From: Bacteroidales bacterium UBA3289
GTDB taxonomy: Bacteria; Bacteroidota; Bacteroidia; Bacteroidales; UBA932
Length of the DNA stretch: 42,611 bases
Direction of reading: 5' to 3'
NCBI GenBank assembly: GCA_002361625.1
Contig: DETL01000031.1
Coordinates: forward strand, 44,749-87,359
The translations under genes were made by a program, and so were the position numbers. Position 1 is the stretch's first letter. Each line of letters starts with the position of its first letter. The notes beneath the pieces are model-generated. The model was not told the DNA's origin. It did not search any database and saw nothing but the letters and a program-made list of their open reading frames with translations. Positions 25,678-33,347 of this stretch are shown here, piece after piece.

Positions 25678-27627
25678 ATGCAAACTGATTCTTTCCCTCT
25701 GCTGAACAGCCCCATCCAGCTCGGCCGCGTCGTCTTCCGGAACAGGATGTTCTCTGCGCCGATGGGGGCGACGGACATCACCGCCGACTGCTGTCCCGGA
25801 CCCCGTGTCCAAGGCTTTTACGAGCTTCGCGCCAAAGGCGGCGCGGCGGCCGTGACGGTCAGCGAACTGGTCGTTCATCCCGAAACGGACGGCAGCCACA
25901 TGCTGCACCTGAACCTTGAGACGCCCGGCTGCCTGGCTGCCCATGCTTTCGTGGCGGACGGCATCCGCCGCCACGGAGCCGTCCCGAGCATCGAGTTCTC
26001 GCACTCCGGCCAGTATGCCGGCACCTACATGTCCGACAAGAACAAGAAGGCCTCGCTGAACCAGTGGGGCCCGAGTGACGGGGTGCGTCCCGATGGTCGT
26101 CCGGTCAAGGGGCTTTCGAAGGAACAGATTGCCGATATCGTAAAAGCTTACGGCGAAGCTGCCGTTTTGGCCAAACGCGCCGGTTACGAGATGATCATGG
26201 TCCATGCCGGTCATGGCTGGCTGCTGAACCAGTTCCTCTCGCCGTACTTCAACCACCGCACCGACGAGTACGGCGGGAGCCTCGAGAACCGCGTCCGCCT
26301 CACGCGCGAGGTCCTGCAGGCCGTACGCGCCGGTGTCGGCCCCGGCTTCCCGATCGAAATCCGCATGAGCGGCAGCGAACTTTTTGATGGTGGATACGGT
26401 ATCGAGGAAGGCTGCCGGATCGCGCAGGCTGTAGAAGACCTCGTGGACCTGATTCACGTTTCCGCCGGCTCCTACCAGTTCGGATTCTTCAACACCCACC
26501 TGCCCATGTTCGCCGACCACGGCGCCAACGTCCACCTCGCCGCCGAAATCAAGAAGCACGTCTCCAAGCCCGTCGCCACGATCGGCGCCCTGAACGATCC
26601 CGCCCAGATGGAACGGATTCTGCGGGAGGGCAAGGCCGACGTCATCTACATGGCCCGGGAACTGCTGGCTGATCCTTTCCTGCCGCAGAAGGTGGCCGCC
26701 GGCCAGGAGGACCGGATCGTCCGCTGCCTGCGCTGCTTCACCTGCATGGCCGAACGTCCCACCACGTTCACCCGCCGCTGCGCCGTGAACCCGCTCATCG
26801 GACGGGAACTGGAAGGCATGGAGGTGACGCCTGCCCCACGCAGGAAGAAAGTGCTGGTGGCCGGTGGGGGTGTCGCCGGCTTGAAAGCGGCCATTACAGC
26901 CGCTCAGCGCGGCCACGAAGTGATCCTGTGCGAGAAATCCGACCGCACAGGCGGCATCCTGAAGAGCGAACAGGCCATTCCTTTCAAGTACGAAATGTAT
27001 CAGCTGGGCCTGTCTTTGGAACGCCAGGCCCGGGACGAAGGGGTGGATATCCGCCTGAATACGCCGGTCACTCCCGAGTACGTGGCCGCAGAAAAGCCCG
27101 ATGCCTTGATTCTCGCGGTGGGGTCCCGCCCCATCGTGCCGCCACTTCCCGGAATTGACGGGAAAAACGTGGTGGTCGTCAATGACTACTATCTGGAAAA
27201 GGACAAGGTCCAGGATACCGTGGTCGTGCTGGGTGGTGGTCTGGCCGGCTGCGAGTGTGCCGTTCACCTGGGCATGCAGGGAAAGAAGGTCCATTTGGTG
27301 GAGATGCGCGATACCCTTGCTCCGGACTGCAACGTTCGGCACAGGCCCATCCTGATGAAGCAGATCGACACGTACGTGACGGCCCATACCGGCCTGGCCG
27401 GTCTCCGAGTCACCCCGGAAGGGCTGGTTTGCCGTGACAAGGATGGCAACGAGGTTCTGGTTCCGGGCAAGACGGTCGTCTGCGCCGTCGGCCAGCGAGC
27501 CAACCGGGCCGACGTGGACGCTCTCCGGCGCTGCGCTCCCTTCGTGCGCGAGGTGGGGGACTGCGTCCGTCCCGCCAACATTACCAAAGCTGTTTACGAA
27601 GGCTTCCACGCCGCATTGGATATCTGA
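25678..27627 (+). CDS. NADH:flavin oxidoreductase / 2-enoate reductase-like flavo-Fe-S enzyme
   Basis: A 649-residue cytoplasmic redox enzyme with no signal peptide. Residues 1-340 form the Old Yellow Enzyme FMN barrel, with HAGHGWLLNQFLSPYFN and DEYGGSLENR. Four cysteines (350, 353, 356, 368; spacing C-x2-C-x2-C-x11-C) should hold a 4Fe-4S cluster. Residues 380-649 are the FAD/NAD module with two Rossmann motifs (VAGGGVAGLKAA and VVLGGGLAGCECAV). This is the layout of 2,4-dienoyl-CoA reductase, enoate reductase and the bacterial flavone/isoflavone reductases: NAD(P)H reduces an activated C=C bond. Its place in a Sus-type operon between a rhamnosidase and a transporter suggests that the released non-sugar part is its substrate. 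The substrate is not determinable from sequence. Confidence 0.92.
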   Translation: MQTDSFPLLNSPIQLGRVVFRNRMFSAPMGATDITADCCPGPRVQGFYELRAKGGAAAVTVSELVVHPETDGSHMLHLNLETPGCLAAHAFVADGIRRHGAVPSIEFSHSGQYAGTYMSDKNKKASLNQWGPSDGVRPDGRPVKGLSKEQIADIVKAYGEAAVLAKRAGYEMIMVHAGHGWLLNQFLSPYFNHRTDEYGGSLENRVRLTREVLQAVRAGVGPGFPIEIRMSGSELFDGGYGIEEGCRIAQAVEDLVDLIHVSAGSYQFGFFNTHLPMFADHGANVHLAAEIKKHVSKPVATIGALNDPAQMERILREGKADVIYMARELLADPFLPQKVAAGQEDRIVRCLRCFTCMAERPTTFTRRCAVNPLIGRELEGMEVTPAPRRKKVLVAGGGVAGLKAAITAAQRGHEVILCEKSDRTGGILKSEQAIPFKYEMYQLGLSLERQARDEGVDIRLNTPVTPEYVAAEKPDALILAVGSRPIVPPLPGIDGKNVVVVNDYYLEKDKVQDTVVVLGGGLAGCECAVHLGMQGKKVHLVEMRDTLAPDCNVRHRPILMKQIDTYVTAHTGLAGLRVTPEGLVCRDKDGNEVLVPGKTVVCAVGQRANRADVDALRRCAPFVREVGDCVRPANITKAVYEGFHAALDI

Positions 27628-27629
27628 CC

Positions 27630-28865
27630 ATGAACCTGGACAAAAAACGTTGGGTGGTCCTCGCCGCCAGCTGCCTGATCAACCTGTGCATAGGCTCCAT
27701 CTATGCGTGGAGCGTATTTGCGGCCCCGCTGGCCGCGAAACTCACGGCCTTGCTGGGCCATGCGGTCACGGCGGCGGATCTCGCCATCGTGTTCACGGTG
27801 GCCAATGCCGTGGGACCCATCACCATGATTTCCGGCGGATTCTTCAATGACCGGCTGGGCCCGCGCGGTGTCTTGCTGGTGGGTGGAAGCATGTTCGGGG
27901 TGGGCATGATGCTTACCGGCCTTGCCTCCAGCGTGGGCGGCCTCATCGTCACCTACGGCCTGGTGCTGGGCCTGGGTCTCGGAATGGCCTACGGGGCCAC
28001 CATCAGCAATTCCGTCAAGTTCTTCCCGGACAAGAAGGGCTTGGTGGGCGGCATCGCGACGGCCACCTACGGCCTCAGTTCGGTCATCATCCCTCCCATC
28101 GCCAACGCAATCATCCAGAAAGCCGGCATCGGCAATACCTTCCTCATCCTGGGCGGCGTGTTCCTGGCGGTGATCCTGGTGTGCTCTTTCCTGGTGGTCA
28201 AGTGCCCGGCCGGGTATGCCCCGGAAGGCTATATGCCTCCCGTGCAGGCCGCACGGGCTGGAGGCATGGACAAGAACTGGAAGCAGATGCTGCAGGATCC
28301 CGTATTCTACGTGATGATCGTGATGCTGACCTGTGGTGCGTTCAGCGGTCTCATGATGACCTCCCAGGCTTCGCCGATGGCCCAGAAGATGGTGGGCATG
28401 AGCGTTTCGCTGGCTGCGACGGCCGTGTCCGTGCTGGCGCTCTTCAATGCCGCCGGCCGCATCGTGGCCGGAACGCTGTCCGATCGCTTCGGCCGCATCG
28501 CCGTCCTCCGGGGCGCTTTCGTGCTGGAGATCATCGGCCTGGGTCTGCTCTTTGTCGCCGGCGAGGGGCAGACGCTCCTGTTCATGACGGCGATCTCCCT
28601 CATCGGTCTGTGCTTCGGGGCCCTCATGGGCGTCTATCCCGGTTTCACCGCCGACCGTTTCGGCCTCCGGAACAACAGCGTGAACTATGGCATCATGTTC
28701 ATCGGCTTTGCCGTGGCCGGCTACTTCGGTCCGACCACCTGCGGCCGCATCCTTTCCCGGACCGGTGCCTATTCCTCCGCCTTCCTGGTAGCTATGGGAT
28801 TGGCACTTGCGGGCATCGTCCTGTCCTTTTTCCTGGTCCGTCTCATCCGGAAAACGGATGACTGA
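27630..28865 (+). CDS. MFS transporter, oxalate:formate antiporter (OFA)-like family
   Basis: A 411-residue inner-membrane protein with about 12 hydrophobic segments. The start RWVVLAASCLINLCIGSIYAWSVF is highly typical of the OFA family of the major facilitator superfamily, and FSGLMMTSQASPMAQ and AAGRIVAGTLSDRFGR (the inter-segment motif of the second half) support it. Members carry small organic anions such as oxalate, formate or lactate; many are uncharacterised. It starts two bases after the oxidoreductase stop, so the two are tightly coupled. It may take up the non-sugar product or export its reduced form. A weak hairpin and a new promoter follow, so it is probably the last gene of the first transcription unit. 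Confidence 0.92.
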   Translation: MNLDKKRWVVLAASCLINLCIGSIYAWSVFAAPLAAKLTALLGHAVTAADLAIVFTVANAVGPITMISGGFFNDRLGPRGVLLVGGSMFGVGMMLTGLASSVGGLIVTYGLVLGLGLGMAYGATISNSVKFFPDKKGLVGGIATATYGLSSVIIPPIANAIIQKAGIGNTFLILGGVFLAVILVCSFLVVKCPAGYAPEGYMPPVQAARAGGMDKNWKQMLQDPVFYVMIVMLTCGAFSGLMMTSQASPMAQKMVGMSVSLAATAVSVLALFNAAGRIVAGTLSDRFGRIAVLRGAFVLEIIGLGLLFVAGEGQTLLFMTAISLIGLCFGALMGVYPGFTADRFGLRNNSVNYGIMFIGFAVAGYFGPTTCGRILSRTGAYSSAFLVAMGLALAGIVLSFFLVRLIRKTDD

Positions 28866-28876
28866 AGAAAATGCGG

Positions 28877-28905
28877 AGAATCTTGAAGATTCTGTGCATT
28901 TTTCA
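28877..28905 (+). terminator. Weak hairpin with T-run after the MFS gene
   Basis: AGAATCT (28877-28883) and AGATTCT (28887-28893) form a seven-base stem with a three-base loop, followed by GTGCATTTTTC. The stem is A/T-rich, so this may be a weak terminator, or an operator for the promoter just downstream. Confidence 0.4.
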
Positions 28906-28919
28906 TGGGGGCAATTTTC

Positions 28920-28927
28920 TATCTTTG
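28920..28927 (+). promoter_or_regulatory. -7 box of the second transcription unit
   Basis: TATCTTTG is a full TAnnTTTG match, 29 bases before the ATG at 28957. The -33 position has no TTTG, which suggests an activated promoter. Confidence 0.55.
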
Positions 28928-28956
28928 CCAATAGTCAGACAAACAAGTTACGAGAT

Positions 28957-29877
28957 ATGGAAACCATTTCACGCCGAAACGCCCTCAAATGGCTGGGCCT
29001 TGGGGCCGCCGCCCTCGCTTTCTCGCCCTATGTCCGGGCGGAGGAGCTGTTCAACAAGCCCCTTTTCCGTGATCCGCTGCATCCGCAGGGTCCCCAGGGC
29101 ATGCCGCCGCTCAAATATGACGAGCCGGTGGTCTATGAAGGTCCCGATGTGGTCATCCGCCAGATCGACGCCCATACCTGGGAAGGCAACGGCCACCTGA
29201 TGGCCAACGAAACCATCTACATCATTGAAGGGAATGACAAGGCCATCCTTCTGGACGCCGGCACCAAGATTGATGACCTGGACAAGATCGTGGCGGGCAT
29301 CACGAAGAAGCCCATCACCCTGATTGCCACGCATGTGCATCCGGACCACACGGGCAGTGCCATCAACTATTTCCCGGAAATCTGGATCAACGCCGCCGAC
29401 ACGGTGAACGTGCCCATGTTCATGGCGGACTACAAGGGCAAGATCAACTATCTGGAGGACGGCCAGGTGTTCGACCTGGGCGGCCGCCGCATCGAGGTGA
29501 TCTTCACCCCCGGCCATACCCCGGGCAGCGCGACCTTCTTCGAGATGGAAAGCGACCGGAAGTGGGGCTACAGCGGCGATGCGTTCGGCAGCGGCAACTT
29601 GCTGCTTACCACGAATTTTTCCACCCTCCTCGCCACCACCACCCGCATCGAGGCCTACATGAAGCGCCACGGCATCGAGAAGATGTACCCGGGCCACTAC
29701 ATGGGGCGGAACCCCGAAACCCTCCAGCGCATCAGCGACCTGAGGCGCATGTCGGAGGAAATGATCGAAGGCACCCGCCAGGGAAGCACGAACGGCCAGG
29801 CGATGATGGGCCTCAACGGCCGCATCCGCGACTTCGGCGTGAACATCAGCTACCGGGATCCGGAGGGATTGAAATAA
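28957..29877 (+). CDS. Metallo-beta-lactamase-fold hydrolase with Tat signal
   Basis: A 306-residue exported metallohydrolase. The N-terminus has the twin-arginine pattern SRRNALKWLGLGAAALAF and a likely cleavage site after YVRA, so it would be exported folded, probably with metals already bound. The metal-binding motif THVHPDHTGS places His126, His128, Asp130 and His131; further ligands are expected in TPGHTPGS and YPGHYMG. Members cut esters, lactones, sulfate or phosphate esters, and the target here is unknown. The start is set by the ATG at 28957, behind a -7 box at 28920; the longer open frame overlaps the MFS gene and would bury the Tat motif. The DUF1593 gene follows after ten bases. 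Confidence 0.88.
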   Translation: METISRRNALKWLGLGAAALAFSPYVRAEELFNKPLFRDPLHPQGPQGMPPLKYDEPVVYEGPDVVIRQIDAHTWEGNGHLMANETIYIIEGNDKAILLDAGTKIDDLDKIVAGITKKPITLIATHVHPDHTGSAINYFPEIWINAADTVNVPMFMADYKGKINYLEDGQVFDLGGRRIEVIFTPGHTPGSATFFEMESDRKWGYSGDAFGSGNLLLTTNFSTLLATTTRIEAYMKRHGIEKMYPGHYMGRNPETLQRISDLRRMSEEMIEGTRQGSTNGQAMMGLNGRIRDFGVNISYRDPEGLK

Positions 29878-29887
29878 GTCCTCCTGT

Positions 29888-31405
29888 ATGAGAAAGTTCT
29901 ACACCCTCGGCATACTTCTTCTGGCGGTCGTCGCGACCGCCTGCCGGACCGCCATCGAACCGCAGGAAACGGTGAAGCCCCGTACGATCGTCACGACCGA
30001 CGGGGAGTGCGACGACTACGATTCGTTCATCCGCCTGCTCCTGTATGCCAATGACATGGATATCGAGGCCATCGTCTATTCCGCTTCCCAGTGGCACTGG
30101 GAAGGGGATGGGAAAGGTACCCTGCTGCTTCCGGAAAACCGGGTGGAGGGTCGGCGCGGCGGCATGGCCCCGCAGTTCGACGCTCCTGTGGAGAGTTTCC
30201 GCTGGATCGGCCGGACCTGGGTGCAGGACCTGATCGACGCCTACGCCGTCTGCTATCCGAACCTGTTGAAGCACGATGCCGGATACCCGTCGCCGGAGTA
30301 TCTGCACAGCATCGTGAAGACCGGGAATACCCGGGTGGAAGGTGACATGGCGGAGCCCACGGAGGGGTCGGAATACATCAAGGACATCTTCCTGGATGAC
30401 GAGCCGGGTCCGGTCTATGCCCAGATCTGGGGCGGGACCAATACGGTTGCCCGTGCGCTCCTGTCCATCGAAGAAGAATACAAGGAGAAGCCCGAATGGG
30501 AACAGGTGTATCGGAAAGTGTCCGACAAGGTGATCCTCCACATCATCCAGGACCAGGATGGCACCTACCGGAACTACGTGGAAAAGAACTGGCCCGGAAT
30601 CCGAACCGTCTATAACGGCTTCCAGTTCTTCTCCTTCGCCTATCTGTGGCCCCGGGCCGTCCCGCAGCCCCTGCAGCCGTGCCTGAAGGGTGACTGGTTC
30701 GAAGAAAACATTCTGGAAAACCACGGACCGCTGGCGGCAAAGTACCTGGGGCTCGGCTCCGGCTATGACCTGGGCGATCCCGACGACGACTGGGGCACGC
30801 CTGCGGCCCTGGCCCGGACGCCCGGTTCCCGGGTGAACGATTTCATCTCCGAGGGCGACAGCCCGTCCTATTTCCTGCTGCTGGACTTCGGTCTCCGGAG
30901 CCTGGAGCATCCCGATTGGGGGAGCCTGGGCGGCCGGTTCCATCAGACGCGTCCCCGTTTCTGGGTGGATGCGGAAGATTTCAACCCTTATACCGGGCAG
31001 AAGGACCGCTTTTATCCGCAAACCCGCTGGGTGGAAGTCCTCCAGAACGACTTTGCCGCCCGCGCCGACTGGTGCGTAAAAGACTATGCCGATGCGAACC
31101 ACCGCCCCGCCGTTTCCGTGAAGGGAACGCTGGACCGTACGGCGAAGCCGGGGGAAACGGTCCGCCTGGAGGCATCGGCCACCGATCCCGACGGGGATGG
31201 CGTCGCCTTTGCCTGGTGGCAGTACCGGGAAGCCGGAACCTCGGACGCAGAGCTGGCCATCGAGGGCGCGGATACCGCATCGGCATCGTTCACGATCCCC
31301 GCCGATGCCGTTCCCGGAACCACGCTGCATGTCATCCTGGAGGTTGCCGACAACGGAGTCCCCGTACTGACATCTTTCCAAAGAGTGATCATAACTGTCA
31401 AGTAA
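29888..31405 (+). CDS. DUF1593 nucleoside-hydrolase-like lipoprotein
   Basis: A 505-residue lipoprotein (signal peptide ending VVATAC). The motif IVTTDGECDDYDSFIR near residue 40 matches the Asp-rich calcium site of nucleoside hydrolases, and the arrangement with a C-terminal Ig-like domain (about 390-505, with ASATDPDGDGVAFAWWQY) is that of the DUF1593 / Sde182-like family of secreted proteins. Members occur in plant-cell-wall loci of Bacteroidetes and marine bacteria; a ribohydrolase or glycoside hydrolase activity is suspected from the fold but not established here. Both neighbours are close (10 bases upstream, 2 downstream), so it belongs to the second transcription unit. Confidence 0.87.
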   Translation: MRKFYTLGILLLAVVATACRTAIEPQETVKPRTIVTTDGECDDYDSFIRLLLYANDMDIEAIVYSASQWHWEGDGKGTLLLPENRVEGRRGGMAPQFDAPVESFRWIGRTWVQDLIDAYAVCYPNLLKHDAGYPSPEYLHSIVKTGNTRVEGDMAEPTEGSEYIKDIFLDDEPGPVYAQIWGGTNTVARALLSIEEEYKEKPEWEQVYRKVSDKVILHIIQDQDGTYRNYVEKNWPGIRTVYNGFQFFSFAYLWPRAVPQPLQPCLKGDWFEENILENHGPLAAKYLGLGSGYDLGDPDDDWGTPAALARTPGSRVNDFISEGDSPSYFLLLDFGLRSLEHPDWGSLGGRFHQTRPRFWVDAEDFNPYTGQKDRFYPQTRWVEVLQNDFAARADWCVKDYADANHRPAVSVKGTLDRTAKPGETVRLEASATDPDGDGVAFAWWQYREAGTSDAELAIEGADTASASFTIPADAVPGTTLHVILEVADNGVPVLTSFQRVIITVK

Positions 31406-31407
31406 CT

Positions 31408-33330
31408 ATGAATAAAGCCCTTTTCCTGTCCATTGTTTCCGCCGTCCTCGCCGGAACGTTCCTCGTGAGCACGGCTTCCTGCGGCACTTCCCGCCTAAGC
31501 GGCTCGGACACCCTGAAGATCAACACGACCGATTTTACCGAAGACATCATCGGATACAACGGTCCCACCCCGGTCGAGATCACCGTGGTCAAAGGCGTGA
31601 TTACCGGTATCGAGGCATTGCCCAACCGGGAAGGCCCCCGTTTCCTGCAGACGGTTCTTGCCAGCGGCCTGCTGGACAAACTGAACGGCCTCACCCTGAA
31701 GGAGGCCCGGGAAGTGGAACTGGATGCCGTTACGGGTGCCACCTTTACCTCGACGGCCCTGATCAAGAACATCCAGGCCGGCCTGGAAGACGGCGGTGCC
31801 TATCAGAAGAGCATCAAGGTCATCACCGAAGCGACGGTGAAGCAGGGCAAGGTGAAGGGTGTCGTGGAGCGTGGCCTGGGTACCTTCAAGGCCATTCCGT
31901 TCGCCGAGGCTCCCGTGGGGGACCTCCGCTGGAAGGCCCCTGTGCCCAAGAAGCCCTGGCAGGGTGTCTATGCGGCAACGGAATTCGGCGGCATGCCCCC
32001 GCAGCAGGTCCGCACGTGGCCCGGCGCCCCGGCCCCCAAGGTCTCCGAGGACTGCCTGTACCTGAATATCCAGACGCCTGCGGAATCGGCCAAGGAGGCC
32101 CTTCCGGTGCTCGTCTGGATCCATGGCGGCGGCTTCATCACGGGGGATGCCAATTCCAATGACGGCGCCAAGTTCGCCAAGCAGGGCATCGTGTACGTGA
32201 GCCTGAGCTACCGGACCGGTGCGCTCGGTTTCCTTTCGCTGCCGGAACTCTCCGCCGAGAACGAGCGGGGTATTTCGGGCAACTACGGCCTCCTGGACAT
32301 GATCGAGGGCCTGAAGTGGGTGAAAGAGAATATCGCGGCCTTCGGCGGCGATCCTGCCAAGGTGACTATCATGGGCGAGAGCGCCGGCGCCATCGCAGTG
32401 TCCATGCTTTGCGCTTCGCCTCTAGCTAAGGGCCTCTTCCGAGGTGCCATTTCCGAAAGCGGCGGCTCCTTCTGCCCGGTGGACGCGGTCCGCGTGGACA
32501 ACAACGGGATCCGTGATGTGAAGGGCTCTGAGCAGTACGGCCTGGATTGGATGAAACGCGTGGGCGTGTCTTCGCTGGCTGAGCTTCGGGAGACGCCCTG
32601 GGAGACGCTGGTCTCCGATGCGCAGTCCGGCGGCGTGGGCGGCTTCTGGCCTACGGTGGACGGCTATGTCCTTCCGGACGACCAGTACAAGATGTATGAG
32701 GCCGGGAACTACAACGACGTGAACGTCCTCATCGGCACGAATTCCGACGAAGGCGCCATGTTCTGCCGTCCGACCGAACTCAAGAAGTATCAGGCCGATA
32801 TTCGTGCTGAGTACGGTCCTTTTGCCGAGCGGATGCTCCAGCTATACCCTGCCAAGACCGATGAGGAGACCTTCGGCGCCCTCTCCGACATTTTCCGCGA
32901 GACGGCGTTCGCCTGGCCTACCTGGGCCTGGGCGGTCCTTCAGCAGAAGACCGGAAAGGGAAAGGTCTATATGTACTATTTCGACCAGTTCGACGCGAAC
33001 CGTCCCATGTTCGGAGGCCCGAACGCCCCGAAACCCCGCGGTGCGAACCATGCTTCCGAGCTCCAGTACGTCTTTGCCAGCCCCTGGGGCCGTCCTTTCG
33101 AGGGAGGCGACAAGGCCGTGAGCGATGCGATGAACACCTACTGGGGCAACTTCGTGAAGACCGGAGACCCCAATGGCGAAGGTCTGGCCGACTGGCCTGT
33201 GTACAAGGACGGTGAGAACACGGTGATGCTCTTCAAGGACGGAACCGCGCTCATCGGCACCCCCAACAAGCCCCAGCTCCAAGTCATGGAGGACTATTTC
33301 GCCTGGAAGCGGCAGCAGCCTATTCGATAA
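31408..33330 (+). CDS. Carboxylesterase type B with N-terminal FMN-binding (flavinylation) domain
   Basis: A 640-residue lipoprotein (lipobox around TASC) with two parts. Residues ~30-130 resemble the FMN_bind domain: VEITVVKGVITGIEAL followed by DAVTGATFTS, where Asp106 to Thr112 fits the ApbE flavin-transferase motif Dxx[ST]GA[TS], with Thr112 as the expected FMN attachment residue. Residues ~140-635 are a type-B carboxylesterase with oxyanion motif WIHGGGF, Ser325 in MGESAGA, Glu448 in NSDEGA and His548 in GANHASEL, a full catalytic triad. It would cut carboxylic esters outside the cytoplasm; what the flavin would do is unclear. The start ATG is two bases after the DUF1593 stop. No ApbE gene lies in this window. 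Confidence 0.88.
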   Translation: MNKALFLSIVSAVLAGTFLVSTASCGTSRLSGSDTLKINTTDFTEDIIGYNGPTPVEITVVKGVITGIEALPNREGPRFLQTVLASGLLDKLNGLTLKEAREVELDAVTGATFTSTALIKNIQAGLEDGGAYQKSIKVITEATVKQGKVKGVVERGLGTFKAIPFAEAPVGDLRWKAPVPKKPWQGVYAATEFGGMPPQQVRTWPGAPAPKVSEDCLYLNIQTPAESAKEALPVLVWIHGGGFITGDANSNDGAKFAKQGIVYVSLSYRTGALGFLSLPELSAENERGISGNYGLLDMIEGLKWVKENIAAFGGDPAKVTIMGESAGAIAVSMLCASPLAKGLFRGAISESGGSFCPVDAVRVDNNGIRDVKGSEQYGLDWMKRVGVSSLAELRETPWETLVSDAQSGGVGGFWPTVDGYVLPDDQYKMYEAGNYNDVNVLIGTNSDEGAMFCRPTELKKYQADIRAEYGPFAERMLQLYPAKTDEETFGALSDIFRETAFAWPTWAWAVLQQKTGKGKVYMYYFDQFDANRPMFGGPNAPKPRGANHASELQYVFASPWGRPFEGGDKAVSDAMNTYWGNFVKTGDPNGEGLADWPVYKDGENTVMLFKDGTALIGTPNKPQLQVMEDYFAWKRQQPIR

Positions 33331-33347
33331 ACACGTAAAATACTGAT

